Positions 1 through 10,229 of a DNA stretch of 64,000 nt are shown piece by piece. Location of the stretch: the NCBI GenBank assembly GCA_015057625.1, contig SVDZ01000001.1, positions 368,921 through 432,920 of the forward strand. Direction: 5' to 3'. The notes below the pieces were generated by a model. The model saw nothing but the letters and a program-made list of their open reading frames with translations, was not told where the DNA came from and did no database searches. This DNA comes from Lachnospiraceae bacterium. GTDB lineage: Bacteria > Bacillota > Clostridia > Lachnospirales > Lachnospiraceae. How positions within the stretch are numbered: position 1 is the first letter of the stretch; each line of letters starts with the position of its first letter. Made by a program: the position numbers and the translations under genes.

Positions 1-1419
1 AGGCGCTTCTGTTGGTGTCTCAATTACTTTGTCAGTTGCAAGTGAAACATTTGTAACTTTAAATGTCATTGAAGAATCCGCACTGACTGACTCATTATTC
101 TGAATTCCGGCTGGTGCTATCAGCATCATAAGCGGATCTGTATATCCGGCAGGGATTGTTACATCCATAGTATAGTCATATGGAACTCCCGCCTTTAAAT
201 TCACATAACTTTCAGCAAGGGCTGCATTGTTACTTCCCTCCGCCTTAACAAAAACTGTCTTATTTATATTGGACAGCATTGTACAATGGAATTTGTAGGT
301 ATTTCCGGCTACATAGCTAATGTTTGGAAGCTGTGCCATTACACCCCACATATCAGTTCCCACTTTTGTGAGATTATATGTAAATCCATCTTTTGGTCTT
401 GCTGATACACTGCTTGTTCCTGCTGCGCCTGACCAAGTGCCGAGAGAACACTGCCATGTTCCGTTGTAATTTTCCAAAAGATCTGTTCCTGTCACTACAT
501 ATGCTGTAGTTGGTTCCTCAGCCTTTGTAGTAGGCGCCTGCGTTGTAACCACTTCGCCCGAATTCTTTGTGTAGTATCTTACATAATCAACTTCCATTGT
601 TGCAGGGAATGCCGAATTGTCAATGCTATGTCCCGGCCACTCTCCACCAATGGCAAGATTTAATAAGATATAAGCTTCTAATTTAAGTGGCGCTTTGTTG
701 TAAGCATCAGTTGTGAGATCAACTGTGTGATATGTTCTACCGTCAACATACCATGTAATTGCTGTATCTGTTCTCTCTATCCCGTATGTATGCCACTGAG
801 TAAGATCAAGATTCCATCCGTAAGTTCCGTTACCTTTGCTGTTTACGTCAGAACTTCCGGTTCCGACATTCTTTGGCCAGTGAGCTGTACCGTAAGCAAC
901 ATTCTCAGTATTTACCGCCTCCATGATGTCAATCTCACCACATTCAGGCCATGTCTTTCCGTTGTTGCCCATAAGCCAAAATGCTGGAAATGTGCCCTTG
1001 AAAATAGGTAATTTGATTCTGGCTTCTATCTTTCCGTTTCCAAGTTTAACTTTGTTTTGAGAATTGATACGTCCTGATGTGTAATCATATGACTTGTACA
1101 CACCCTCTGCATCCGTACCCCAAACTGTCTGTTTTCTAGCTATAATCTTAAGAGTTCCGTTATTGACCTGAATGGTATCGTCTCCGTCTTTGTAATACTG
1201 GTGTTCCTCGTTCCATCCACCGTATCCGTTTACTTCAACATTCCAAACGTTTCTGTTGAGGGAGCTTCCATCAAACTCCTCGCTCCAAGCCAAAGTGTAT
1301 CCCGGATACCCTTCGTCTGCCACTACTTTTTTGGGTGCAATCCCATCAATTGCAAGTCCTCCTGCAATCATCGATGCTGACAATCCAAATGTCAGCAATT
1401 TTTTTGTTACTTTGCGCAT
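1..1419 (-). CDS. Secreted GH16 endo-beta-glucanase with C-terminal binding domain (3' end beyond window)
   Basis: The reading frame is open from an ATG at 1419 to the left window edge, so the C terminus is missing. The start follows an AAAGGGG ribosome site. A short signal peptide is followed by a GH16 domain (about residues 40-280) with the catalytic signature GEIDIMEAV near residue 163; in this family the two Glu are nucleophile and acid/base. Preferred substrates would be beta-1,3 or beta-1,3-1,4-glucans, but exact specificity cannot be read from sequence. After a Thr/Pro/Glu-rich linker comes a beta-sandwich region resembling CBM4/9-type carbohydrate-binding domains, then a second Thr/Pro-rich stretch at the edge. 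It is secreted and likely acts outside the cell. No operator of the LacI type seen elsewhere was found before it. Confidence 0.9.
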   Translation of the reverse strand, partial: MRKVTKKLLTFGLSASMIAGGLAIDGIAPKKVVADEGYPGYTLAWSEEFDGSSLNRNVWNVEVNGYGGWNEEHQYYKDGDDTIQVNNGTLKIIARKQTVWGTDAEGVYKSYDYTSGRINSQNKVKLGNGKIEARIKLPIFKGTFPAFWLMGNNGKTWPECGEIDIMEAVNTENVAYGTAHWPKNVGTGSSDVNSKGNGTYGWNLDLTQWHTYGIERTDTAITWYVDGRTYHTVDLTTDAYNKAPLKLEAYILLNLAIGGEWPGHSIDNSAFPATMEVDYVRYYTKNSGEVVTTQAPTTKAEEPTTAYVVTGTDLLENYNGTWQCSLGTWSGAAGTSSVSARPKDGFTYNLTKVGTDMWGVMAQLPNISYVAGNTYKFHCTMLSNINKTVFVKAEGSNNAALAESYVNLKAGVPYDYTMDVTIPAGYTDPLMMLIAPAGIQNNESVSADSSMTFKVTNVSLATDKVIETPTEAP

Positions 1420-1621
1420 TTTTTACCCCTTTCTTTTTCGCGCCAAATGTTCTCCCATCATCTGTGCATATTAAGACTTATATATATGTTGCGGATTAAC
1501 AAAGCACACCTTATCATGCTTTTCAAAGTACAGTTGTCCCTACTGCACAATGTAACCGCAAAATATTCAATTACGAATTGCGTTTTTCACATAAATATTC
1601 AATTATTTGATATTCCGCTGT

Positions 1622-1801
1622 TTATTCTTCTATCTTTCCCCTGAAATTCTTTTCAACCATAGTTCTTGGAACCATAACCATGTGTCCGCACTGTCTGCAT
1701 TTTAATTTAAAATCCGCGCCCACACGCAAAATTTCCCACGCATTTCCTCCACATGGATGTCCTTTTTTTAATTTGATTACGTCTCCGATTTCAAATTGCA
1801 T
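1622..1801 (-). CDS. DUF951 small zinc-ribbon-like protein
   Basis: A 59-residue protein starting MQFEIGDVIKLKKGHPCGGN and ending KNFRGKIEE, with an AGAGGGA ribosome site before the ATG. The pattern CGGNAW, followed by CRQCGH, is characteristic of the DUF951 family of Firmicutes (about 60-65 residues), whose cysteines probably bind zinc. The function is not known; a nucleic-acid-related role is often guessed because of the OB-like shape. It stands alone here, between the GH16 gene and the Ca2+-ATPase, on the same strand as both. Confidence 0.85.
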   Translation of the reverse strand: MQFEIGDVIKLKKGHPCGGNAWEILRVGADFKLKCRQCGHMVMVPRTMVEKNFRGKIEE

Positions 1802-1940
1802 ATTAGTCCCTCTATTCTGTCTTATTCGTTCAATACACTCTGATATTAACTCTACATTCTATTTCAAAAAACTTCAAGGGGTAATCTGATTTTAATCGCT
1901 TCTGTGAATCCACTCCCTGCTCCGGGAGTATGCACTAAGC

Positions 1941-2013
1941 AAAAAAATGTCTCCAATGCAAATTGGGCATTCACCTTAAATCTGATATACCAAATCTGCC
2001 TTGAAGACATTTG
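1941..2013 (-). terminator. Rho-independent terminator after the P-type ATPase
   Basis: On the minus strand AAATGTCTTC pairs imperfectly with GGAGACATTT, which runs into a T tract. It lies about 60 bp beyond the ATPase stop codon. Confidence 0.65.
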
Positions 2014-2069
2014 TTTTTAATGTTATTACGTTAAATTATTATCGTAATCTAATTTCATCTATTACTTTT

Positions 2070-4736
2070 TTAGATATGTCTGTCCTTCATAATCTGAAGT
2101 CTCTCTTTTGCCAATGTGATAGCTCCGTTAATTAAAACTCCCGCAACCGCGATGCCTACGATAACTGCAACATCCACAACATCTACAACTGCCAGTTTAA
2201 GCAACGAACGAACAGGTGGAATTACAAGTACTCCAAGCTGCATCAAAATTCCAACAGCTGTGATAATGTTGAGCGCCTTATTGTTCCAAGATTCTTTTGT
2301 GAAGAACGCCATATGTCCCGTTGTCTTGCAGACATAAGCCATAAGCATCTCATTTATAGCAAGTGTACTGAAGCAGTATGTTCTACACATTGTGAGCAAC
2401 CCTTTATCTCTTGCCAAATCGCCGAGAATGTCACCAGTTCCGTATTTTGTAATTACAGGAAGGAGGAATGCAAGCAACGCAACTGAACCACTGATTAAAC
2501 CTTGAATAACAATATTGATATAATCACCCTTGTCAAGGATTCCTGCTTTTACATCTCTAGGTTTTTCATTCATTACAGCATCAGATCCCACGTCCATACC
2601 AAGGGCAAGGGATGGAGCTGTATCTGTCAAAAGGTTAACCCAAAGAATCTGTATAGTAGAAAGTGGTGAGGACAATCCCGCAAAAATAGCAGAAGCCATA
2701 AGTACCACTTCACCAAAGTTTGATCTTAAAAGATAAACTACTGATTTCTTAATGTTGTTGAAAAGATTACGCCCTTCCATAACGGCGTTCTTGATAGTGA
2801 TAAAGTTGTCATCAACAAGAATCATCTCTGCAGCATCCTTCGCTACCTCTGTACCACCGATACCCATTGCAACACCGATATCTGCCGCCTTAAGTGATGG
2901 AGCGTCATTTACACCATCTCCTGTCATAGAACAAATCTTACCGTGTGACTGGAATGCCTGTACAATCTGTACTTTATTTTCAGGTGAAACACGGGCAAAA
3001 ACGCGGTAATCAAGAACTTTCTCTCTAAACACTTCAGGATCCATCTCATCAATCTCTGAACCGGAAATACACTGTTCAATATCAGTTGCAATGTCTAATT
3101 CCTTTGCGATAGCAAATGCTGTAATCTTGTGGTCACCTGTAATCATGGCAACGTCGATTCCTGCATTGTGACATTCATCAACAGTTTCTTTAACACCTTC
3201 CTTTGGAGGATCAATCATAGCTGAGAGACCCACAAAGATCATGTCTTCCTCCTGAGGCTTTGTATCTCCCTCGCGATATGCAAGAGCTAATACACGAAGT
3301 GCTTCAGAACTCATCTTTTCTGCAGATTTACTTGCCAAAAGAACGTCCTCATTTGTAATTTCTCTTACACCGTTTTCATCTAAAATACGATTACATCTTA
3401 CGATAACAGAATCAATAGCACCCTTTGTGAATGAAACGTTCTTTGTCTCTCCATCTTTTTCAACCTTATCAAGGGTAGTCATCATCTTACGGTCTGAATC
3501 AAAAGGAATCTCATCAAATCTCTTGATTCCCTCCATAATTCTGTCGTATCCTAAGTGATTGTCTTTTGCGTACTTAATGAATGCTGTCTCTGTAGGATCA
3601 CCGATTTCTTCTCCGGTTTTTGAAGAGTATTTAGCATCGTTACATGCTAAGAATCCTGTGAGCAGCTGCTCGAAAATAGGATCATTGAGTTCTACTTCAG
3701 AAGTGTCCTTCTCTTCTCCTAAAAGATACCATCTAACAACAGTCATTTTATTCTGAGTTAATGTACCGGTCTTATCTGAACAGATAACATTTACGGCACC
3801 TAAAGTCTCTACTGCATGAATCTGCTTTACAATTGCATTTCTCTTACTCATCTTCTGAATTCCTGATGAGAGAACGAGAGTAACTACTGTTGCAAGTCCC
3901 TCCGGAATAACTGCTACTGCAAATGCAATAGAAATCATTAATGTTTCAATAATTGGTGTATTATATATGAATATCTGGCATAAAACCATAACAATACAGA
4001 GAACTACACCTGCAATACCTAAAACCATTGAAATGCTGTTTAAGTTCTTCTGAAGTGGTGTATCCTGCTTTGTAATCTTGTGAAGCATACTTGAAATCTT
4101 TCCGATTTCTGTATTGTCACCGATTTTTTCTACAATACCTTCACCACGTCCGTACTCGACAAGAGTAGACATAAACGCTTTATCCTGTCTGTCACCGAGA
4201 GGAGTCTTTTCATTACTTTTCTTTGTGCTGTCTTTTTCAACTGCAACACTCTCACCTGTCAATGCAGACTCATTAACCTTAAGGGAACTTGTCTGAACCA
4301 ATCTCAAATCTGCAGGAACAACTCTTCCGGCTTCAAGAACAACATAATCGCCCGGAACAAGTTCTTCCGACGGTATTTCCTTCTGCTGACCATCTCTGAT
4401 AACTACTGCCGTAGAGGCATTGATCTGTTTCAGCGCTTCCACTGATTTTTCTGCAGAAACTTCCTGTACAGTTCCAATGATAACATTTGCAAGAACTACT
4501 ACTATAATAATAATTCCATCCACAAGTTCTTTGTTTGCAATGGAAATACCCGCTGCTACTATAAGAAGCAACAGAAGTGGTGATGCAAACTGTTCAATAA
4601 TCATTGCAAATATACTTTTTTTCTTACCCTGAGTGAGGACATTTTTGCCCTCTTTTTGTTTTTCAAGAACTTCTTCGGTTGTTAAGCCTTTTGGTACTTC
4701 TTTTTGTACGTCTTTTTTCAAGCCTTTGTTCTTCAT
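2070..4736 (-). CDS. P-type Ca2+-transporting ATPase
   Basis: An 888-residue P-type ATPase of the SERCA/PMCA type (P2). It shows the actuator motif TGES (about residue 160), the membrane motif PEGL in M4, the phosphorylation motif DKTGTLT (Asp near residue 319), and the hinge motifs TGD and GDGVNDAP. Membrane helices lie at about residues 40-90 and 235-290 plus a C-terminal bundle of about six. PEGL and the length fit Ca2+ efflux pumps such as LMCA1 or YloB rather than heavy-metal or K+ pumps; no N-terminal metal-binding domain is present. It would export Ca2+ from the cytoplasm. The gene follows the membrane-protein gene upstream by 36 bp on the same strand, so the two may be cotranscribed. 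Confidence 0.92.
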   Translation of the reverse strand: MKNKGLKKDVQKEVPKGLTTEEVLEKQKEGKNVLTQGKKKSIFAMIIEQFASPLLLLLIVAAGISIANKELVDGIIIIVVVLANVIIGTVQEVSAEKSVEALKQINASTAVVIRDGQQKEIPSEELVPGDYVVLEAGRVVPADLRLVQTSSLKVNESALTGESVAVEKDSTKKSNEKTPLGDRQDKAFMSTLVEYGRGEGIVEKIGDNTEIGKISSMLHKITKQDTPLQKNLNSISMVLGIAGVVLCIVMVLCQIFIYNTPIIETLMISIAFAVAVIPEGLATVVTLVLSSGIQKMSKRNAIVKQIHAVETLGAVNVICSDKTGTLTQNKMTVVRWYLLGEEKDTSEVELNDPIFEQLLTGFLACNDAKYSSKTGEEIGDPTETAFIKYAKDNHLGYDRIMEGIKRFDEIPFDSDRKMMTTLDKVEKDGETKNVSFTKGAIDSVIVRCNRILDENGVREITNEDVLLASKSAEKMSSEALRVLALAYREGDTKPQEEDMIFVGLSAMIDPPKEGVKETVDECHNAGIDVAMITGDHKITAFAIAKELDIATDIEQCISGSEIDEMDPEVFREKVLDYRVFARVSPENKVQIVQAFQSHGKICSMTGDGVNDAPSLKAADIGVAMGIGGTEVAKDAAEMILVDDNFITIKNAVMEGRNLFNNIKKSVVYLLRSNFGEVVLMASAIFAGLSSPLSTIQILWVNLLTDTAPSLALGMDVGSDAVMNEKPRDVKAGILDKGDYINIVIQGLISGSVALLAFLLPVITKYGTGDILGDLARDKGLLTMCRTYCFSTLAINEMLMAYVCKTTGHMAFFTKESWNNKALNIITAVGILMQLGVLVIPPVRSLLKLAVVDVVDVAVIVGIAVAGVLINGAITLAKERLQIMKDRHI

Positions 4737-4772
4737 GGTTTTAACCCTCTTTCTTTCACATTTTTAGTCTAA

Positions 4773-6401
4773 TTAATTATTTATTTTATCATATGATATG
4801 AGCTGATTAATTCTATCTTCGCTCTCTTCATATGTTACATTCAGCATATCGCCTTCTTTAATAAAGATCAGGCTCTCATTTTCCGCAAAAAGCTGTTTGT
4901 ATACACTGCCCTCACCGTCTGTGATATAGCAGTAAGTATCTCCCGACAGGTCAATGTAGCGGATACTAGCAACCTCAGTCTGCTTTGTCTTATACATATC
5001 CTCAGAGATTCCTTTGACAATGCCATTTGTCTTCAACAGTTTTTTGTAATTAGACAATGCATCTTTCTGAGTAGTTCCGGTTGCGACAATACTGTATTTT
5101 TTATAATTAACCATCGCATACATTTTAACAAGTTTACTCTTATCCTTCAATACCATAAAGTAAGTTGGTTCTCCGTCAATATTGATAAGAGACGGGAAAG
5201 CTGCCTTGTATCCGAGATTCTGAACCTGACCTTCAGCAGCATCCATTGCAGAATATTCTTCAGCTCCTGCAATTGTATAATAGATTGCCTGACATGTTCT
5301 TGCATTGATGAGAACAAAGCCGACATTTGACTGATCTCCGATAACAGATGTAACACCTGTGTATACCCACACGTCTCCATCAATTACTTTGTATCCGTAA
5401 TCGTCTGTAGACATCTTACAGCCCTTCTGTCCGATAATACTGTTAATAAAACCGCCCTTTAAAGTTCCGTACCAGTTGTACTTTCTTGTAGCCAGATCAC
5501 CGTCGTAAACACGGTCAACCCAGTTTGGAATATCTCCTACTTTGTAGTATTTACAATCACCTGTACAAGGATCACAGATTACTGCACCTTTAACGTCAAA
5601 TGCTCCAAAAAGTCCAACACGCGGTTTGATAACCGGGCAAATATAATAAGGATTACCTTCATTGTCCACTTCAAAATAATATCCCTCAAAAATGTATGTT
5701 GGATACTTAAATCTCAAATGTCTGTAAAGATTGTCATTGAAATATCCTGATGGCGAATATTTAATCGCTTTATCAAGCTTCTGATATCTTGCCTCAAACT
5801 TAACAGGGTCTACAAACACAAATCCGGGAACACCCTTATCTCTATTGTTAAACCATTTAAAAAATCCCGCATAACCAAGGGAAGCCACTTTCATAGGCTG
5901 CCCATCATAATCTATGGTACTGTAAGATTTAATAATCTCATACTGACTGATGACATCAGACAGGGAACCGATTGCTCTCTGTCCCACTACTTTTGCGCTG
6001 GCTGTATCCATCAGCGCAATATCATTTACAGTTTTTTCTGCCGATGGTGTATCAGCGGCAAACTCTCTCTCTTCTACTTCTATAAGAGATGCATACTTAG
6101 ATGCATTAAAAATTTTAGCTGAGAAAAAACTTCCTACTATAACAAGTACAACTGCAACTACCATCGCTATACCGACTATTTTCGTCAGTATATTGTATCC
6201 TAAAACGTCATTTGATTTTGCAGTAAATGTTGTCAAAAAAAACAGAAGTACAAAAACTCCCTGAAAAAACCAAAAACCAATGCTACTAATATTAATTGCC
6301 GGAATAAACATGTAAAATGCAATAAATTCAACAATTCCTATCAATACGAGTGAAATCAGAGTTTTTCTGATATCAACTCTACCCTTTACCAAACCATTCA
6401 T
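4773..6401 (-). CDS. Conserved membrane-anchored protein, function unknown
   Basis: I do not assign a function. The protein (542 residues from the preferred start) has three hydrophobic helices in the first ~100 residues and a long soluble, Tyr/Gly-rich region predicted outside the membrane. The longest frame starts at 6419, but its first codons (ATG GAG GAG) are themselves the Shine-Dalgarno GGAGGAG for the ATG at 6401, so the protein begins MNGLVKGRV. Proteins of this layout occur in Firmicutes as conserved hypotheticals. It lies directly upstream of the Ca2+ pump and may share its transcript. Confidence 0.75.
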   Translation of the reverse strand: MNGLVKGRVDIRKTLISLVLIGIVEFIAFYMFIPAINISSIGFWFFQGVFVLLFFLTTFTAKSNDVLGYNILTKIVGIAMVVAVVLVIVGSFFSAKIFNASKYASLIEVEEREFAADTPSAEKTVNDIALMDTASAKVVGQRAIGSLSDVISQYEIIKSYSTIDYDGQPMKVASLGYAGFFKWFNNRDKGVPGFVFVDPVKFEARYQKLDKAIKYSPSGYFNDNLYRHLRFKYPTYIFEGYYFEVDNEGNPYYICPVIKPRVGLFGAFDVKGAVICDPCTGDCKYYKVGDIPNWVDRVYDGDLATRKYNWYGTLKGGFINSIIGQKGCKMSTDDYGYKVIDGDVWVYTGVTSVIGDQSNVGFVLINARTCQAIYYTIAGAEEYSAMDAAEGQVQNLGYKAAFPSLINIDGEPTYFMVLKDKSKLVKMYAMVNYKKYSIVATGTTQKDALSNYKKLLKTNGIVKGISEDMYKTKQTEVASIRYIDLSGDTYCYITDGEGSVYKQLFAENESLIFIKEGDMLNVTYEESEDRINQLISYDKINN

Positions 6402-6486
6402 ATAAAAAATCTCCTCCATAATATTCTATATCCGAAATTTACCCCCGGACATTCCGTGTTATTATACCATTCTTTACTAATATGTG

Positions 6487-6515
6487 CAAAAAAAGGCCGC
6501 CCAAAAGGACGGCCT
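6487..6515 (-). terminator. Terminator after the GH87 gene
   Basis: A GC-rich hairpin (AGGCCGTCC, loop TTTT, GGGCGGCCT) is followed by seven T on the minus strand, 41 bp past the stop codon of the gene at 6556. Confidence 0.85.
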
Positions 6516-6555
6516 AAAAATGAGAAGAACAATTTATTTCAATATGAATTGTTAA

Positions 6556-9500
6556 CTAGTTAATATCTCCAGGTTTTACAATTGCGTTGGCCCAGTCAAA
6601 ATCCACCTTTGCATATCCCGGTGTTACGACTGAAAGGATCTCATTGTACAGATAGTCGTGAGACGCCTTATTGCCCATTCTTTTGTTTGTATACAAGAAC
6701 TCTGCTACTTCATATGTATTGAATTCTTCTACACCTGTGTAAATGTATGTTCCATTCTTTAATTTTGCATAAGCTCTTACGCGGATATCTGTTGTGAAGA
6801 ATTCCGGTACAACATCTCCGAAAATCAAAGTCATTGCATAATTCTGTGAATTTGGAAGATTTCCGTAATGTGTTGTAATCTTACCTGTATCTGTTCCTGC
6901 GAATGAATGAACATCACTGTTTGTGCTTCCTACAACCATATCTGATTCTGAAGTACTATTCTTAAGACCGTAAACAAGTCCTACTGCCTCAACTTCTCCC
7001 TCAGGATCACTTACTGCGTATACTGTTCTCATACCTTTTGCTGTTGCACTAACCTGATAGCCGTTAATTTCAATCTGAGCCTTAACTTCTGAATGAGTTG
7101 TTGTCTCCGGCTGTGTTGTAGTTTCAGGCTGAGTTGTTGTCTCCGGCTGTGTTGTTGTCTCTGGTGTAGTTACTGTCTCACCATTATGGTAAGCAATTTC
7201 AATTGCATTAAGATCGTCAATTGCATCTGCTGTTACCCATGTAATAGAGTATGGAACTTTTATTGTTGTAGTAAATTTGTTGTTTGATTCATCAACTTCT
7301 CCAGGGAATCTGTCAACATCATCAACCCATGCCATTACATTGTGGTTTCCTTCTGTTGCGGTCCAATAATTGATACCCTTAATTCCTGAGTTAACTGTGA
7401 GTTGTTTCTTTTCTCCGGCTTTAAGGCCTGCTGAGTATGTATCACACCAGAGGAAATCAGAATTATTTCCATCAATCTGAAGCTGATATCCTATTACTGT
7501 TCCTGCAGGGATATCCTGATCTCCTGCATTTGCTATTGTTGCTGTAAACACTAAATTGTCGCCAACGCTAATCGTCTCTTGTCCACAAGAGATTTTGGTT
7601 ACTACCAAATCGTATCCGCCTGTCACACGTACAGGATCAGGATCATAGTTATTAACTGCTACATTAAATTTCTTTGTTCTTGTATTATTGTCTTCACTAA
7701 GTTCGTGATTAAATTTGTTCTCATCATCTACCTTAGCCTCTACCGTGTGTCCACCGGCAGTTGCTGTCCAAGTAGTAGTTGTAGATAATCTGTAGGTTCC
7801 TCTATCACTAAGACTTCCTCTGTATGTTGCACATTTGTATGTTGCACCACCATCAATAGTTATCTTAGCTGTTATTGTTGAATTTTCTTCAACAGGTATG
7901 TCGCTGTCATTTGCAATAAGTACAGTAAATTTAACTTTGTCTCCTTCTTTCAAGTCAGTTTTGCTCTCATTTACGGCTGCATCAACTTTTTCCCACGAAA
8001 CTCCGAGAACTTTAAGATCTGTACCTTCATTTTTTATAATAGGAGTAGGATTTACTCCATATGCAGGTGGATAAGGAGGAACTTCGTAACTAGCATCATT
8101 GTTAAATGTCACATTACTGCTGTTAAGATTTCCCGGTGCCTGTCTGTCTGTCCAATATGGCCATGTTGTATTCTTCTGACCTGCATCGTTAGCATATTTA
8201 TCAGGAGCTATATTTCTGATATCAAGTCTGTTAAATACTGTTGAAGAGTTTGCCTGTTCTCTGATTGCAACACCTGAGTGCTTGTTACATGAAAAAGTAA
8301 CATCCTGTCCTGAGAGTCCTGCACCATAAATCTTTGTATCATTAAATACAACTCCGCTTGAATTATTGTCCAATAATCTTATTGCTGTACTTGGTGAATC
8401 ATAAATCTGTGTATTATTGAAAACAATATTCTTTACAGCCTGCTTGATATCAACAGCTGACAAATCTTCATTCCAGCTGTCCTTGTTTGTTCCTGTTCTT
8501 ATAAGATAATTGTTAGAGAACTCAATTTTAGTTGTGTTGCTGAATGCATATCCAGGGAATGTTGTATTTAAATGAATTCCAGATGCCATAAATGTATCAC
8601 AGATATAGTTATTATAAATCTTGTGATTATTACCACCGTAAATTGCGATGGCACCTGCTCTCCAAATCAAATCAATTGTATTGTATGCAAATATGTTGCC
8701 GCTCTCGTCTTTCGCTCCGGAACTGTTGTTCCACATTGCAAGACCGTCATCACCGTTATTTCTGATATTACAGTTATAAACTGCAGCATTTGAAGTACCC
8801 ATACAGAAGTTTACACCATCTGCAAGGTTATTTCTGATTCTTGAATTACTTACCAATACATTGTCGCTATAATCCATCTTTCCGTTGTAATCACCGAACC
8901 AGAAACCGCACTCAAAGTGCTCTTCCCAAATATCATGGATTACTGAGTGACCGCCAAACACATCCATAAAGCACTTGTAAACTGCCTGTTCACCATATCT
9001 TGAACGAAGATTTGAGTTGATGTACACATTTGAGAAATCAAGGTCTGTACAGTATCCATCATCAACATAACTTGAATTTCCGCCTGAAATACCACCACCG
9101 AATTTCTGATCACTTGTAAACTGAAGATTTGTGTACCACATTCCGGCACCTGTAATCTTCATACCACTACATCCGATTGCCCAGATTCCGCTTAAATGGA
9201 ATGTTCCTTCAGGGATATATACATCCATATTATGTTTGTCTGCATAGCTAACTGCGTTTTTAAATGCATTCAAGTCATCATTTCCGTCATTTGGAACAGC
9301 TCCATATTCAACTACACTAACTGAATTATTCGGCTGATCAACCATATCACCAACTGTCTCTATTTCAAGGAAATCCACGCCGTACTCGAGACCGTTTTTA
9401 CCTGAGCTCTGAATTCTTATTCTGTCGCCCTCTTTGAGAGGTGTATTTAATCTGAAATGAACCTCATCAAAAGCGAAACATCCGATATCTGCCGGTGTAT

Positions 9501-10053
9501 CCTGTGGATTTCCGCCACCGTCACCAAAATACTGCCACATATAATAAGAAGTAAGATCAACTGTCTTTACTTTTGAACCATTTACATAAACATCCAATGA
9601 TCCTTTAAGTCCCATGCCGTCTGATGAATCCGGCATAGTAAATCTCATAGTTACACCGTCTCCGGCGATATCTACTTTTTCCTTATCGATATCCGGCATA
9701 GTCCATTCTGCATAGGCTCCGTTTCCAGGGAGAGCCACATAGGACTGTTCTGAAGCCTGAGTCGCAATATTTTTTCTGTTCCAGTCAGTAGATATTTTAA
9801 GTTGTGCTCCGCCTCCGATAACTGCCTTCTCTGAGTCATATCTGGTATAAGGTACTGCCGCTCCATATGTACCCCATTCGCCACTTGCATCCGGCTGTAT
9901 TACAACATATGGATCACGTGGCTGTACAGTAACCAATCCTGTTGCGGCCTGTACTTCTGAGTTTGTGTCTTTTTTAACTATTCCATGCATTGGTTGAATA
10001 ATCAACGTTCCGGTGAGCATCAATGCAACTGCTCTCTTAATACTTTTTTTCAT
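6556..10053 (-). CDS. Secreted GH87-type alpha-1,3-glucanase (mycodextranase-like) with CARDB-like domains
   Basis: A 1165-residue exoprotein. In order: signal peptide (1-36); a beta-sandwich CBM6/35-like domain (about 45-235); a right-handed parallel beta-helix (about 245-660); two CARDB-like beta domains (about 680-930); a Pro-Glu-Thr repeat linker (PETTTQ, four copies); and a C-terminal beta domain. The helix contains NNLADGVNF (near 411) and NNGDDGLAMW (near 435). These match the three-aspartate catalytic arrangement of GH87 alpha-1,3-glucanases. Expected role: endo-cleavage of mutan- or nigeran-type alpha-1,3-glucan outside the cell. GH28 and GH49 also use beta-helices, but the ADG/GDDG spacing fits GH87 best. 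The phosphorylase locus at 49-57 kb would use the products. Confidence 0.72.
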   Translation of the reverse strand: MKKSIKRAVALMLTGTLIIQPMHGIVKKDTNSEVQAATGLVTVQPRDPYVVIQPDASGEWGTYGAAVPYTRYDSEKAVIGGGAQLKISTDWNRKNIATQASEQSYVALPGNGAYAEWTMPDIDKEKVDIAGDGVTMRFTMPDSSDGMGLKGSLDVYVNGSKVKTVDLTSYYMWQYFGDGGGNPQDTPADIGCFAFDEVHFRLNTPLKEGDRIRIQSSGKNGLEYGVDFLEIETVGDMVDQPNNSVSVVEYGAVPNDGNDDLNAFKNAVSYADKHNMDVYIPEGTFHLSGIWAIGCSGMKITGAGMWYTNLQFTSDQKFGGGISGGNSSYVDDGYCTDLDFSNVYINSNLRSRYGEQAVYKCFMDVFGGHSVIHDIWEEHFECGFWFGDYNGKMDYSDNVLVSNSRIRNNLADGVNFCMGTSNAAVYNCNIRNNGDDGLAMWNNSSGAKDESGNIFAYNTIDLIWRAGAIAIYGGNNHKIYNNYICDTFMASGIHLNTTFPGYAFSNTTKIEFSNNYLIRTGTNKDSWNEDLSAVDIKQAVKNIVFNNTQIYDSPSTAIRLLDNNSSGVVFNDTKIYGAGLSGQDVTFSCNKHSGVAIREQANSSTVFNRLDIRNIAPDKYANDAGQKNTTWPYWTDRQAPGNLNSSNVTFNNDASYEVPPYPPAYGVNPTPIIKNEGTDLKVLGVSWEKVDAAVNESKTDLKEGDKVKFTVLIANDSDIPVEENSTITAKITIDGGATYKCATYRGSLSDRGTYRLSTTTTWTATAGGHTVEAKVDDENKFNHELSEDNNTRTKKFNVAVNNYDPDPVRVTGGYDLVVTKISCGQETISVGDNLVFTATIANAGDQDIPAGTVIGYQLQIDGNNSDFLWCDTYSAGLKAGEKKQLTVNSGIKGINYWTATEGNHNVMAWVDDVDRFPGEVDESNNKFTTTIKVPYSITWVTADAIDDLNAIEIAYHNGETVTTPETTTQPETTTQPETTTQPETTTHSEVKAQIEINGYQVSATAKGMRTVYAVSDPEGEVEAVGLVYGLKNSTSESDMVVGSTNSDVHSFAGTDTGKITTHYGNLPNSQNYAMTLIFGDVVPEFFTTDIRVRAYAKLKNGTYIYTGVEEFNTYEVAEFLYTNKRMGNKASHDYLYNEILSVVTPGYAKVDFDWANAIVKPGDIN

Positions 10054-10130
10054 TAATTGTTTCTCCTTTAGATAATCTCCTATATCTATGGTTTAAATGT
10101 TTCCAATATATTCACTTTTTCCAAATTGAA

Positions 10131-10201
10131 AACCTTACAGCATATTATAGACAAATATTTGCCTTTTCGATAGTCCGTCCGTAAATATATGCTGCAAGGT
10201 T
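10131..10201 (-). terminator. Large imperfect inverted repeat between the surface protein and GH87 genes
   Basis: AACCTTGCAGCATAT pairs with ATATGCTGTAAGGTT across about 40 nt and is followed by TTTTC on the minus strand. It lies 29 bp after the stop of the gene at 10230, so it may be that gene's terminator or an mRNA-stabilising hairpin that lowers GH87 readthrough. Confidence 0.5.
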
Positions 10202-10229
10202 ACATTTTAAGGGTTTGTATTTGAAACTA

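Noticed and set aside
1680..1889. Plus-strand ORF of 69 codons
   Set aside because: It is the shadow of the DUF951 gene on the other strand and has no ribosome site.
7093..7180. Short tandem repeats, possibly a CRISPR-like or VNTR array
   Set aside because: They are the coding repeats of the Pro-Glu-Thr linker of the GH87 protein (PETTTQ copies), without spacers.
10090..10110. LacI-type operator before the GH87 gene
   Set aside because: GGTTTAAATGTTTCC shares only one half site with the GTTTAACGTTAAAC palindromes, too weak to list as a site.
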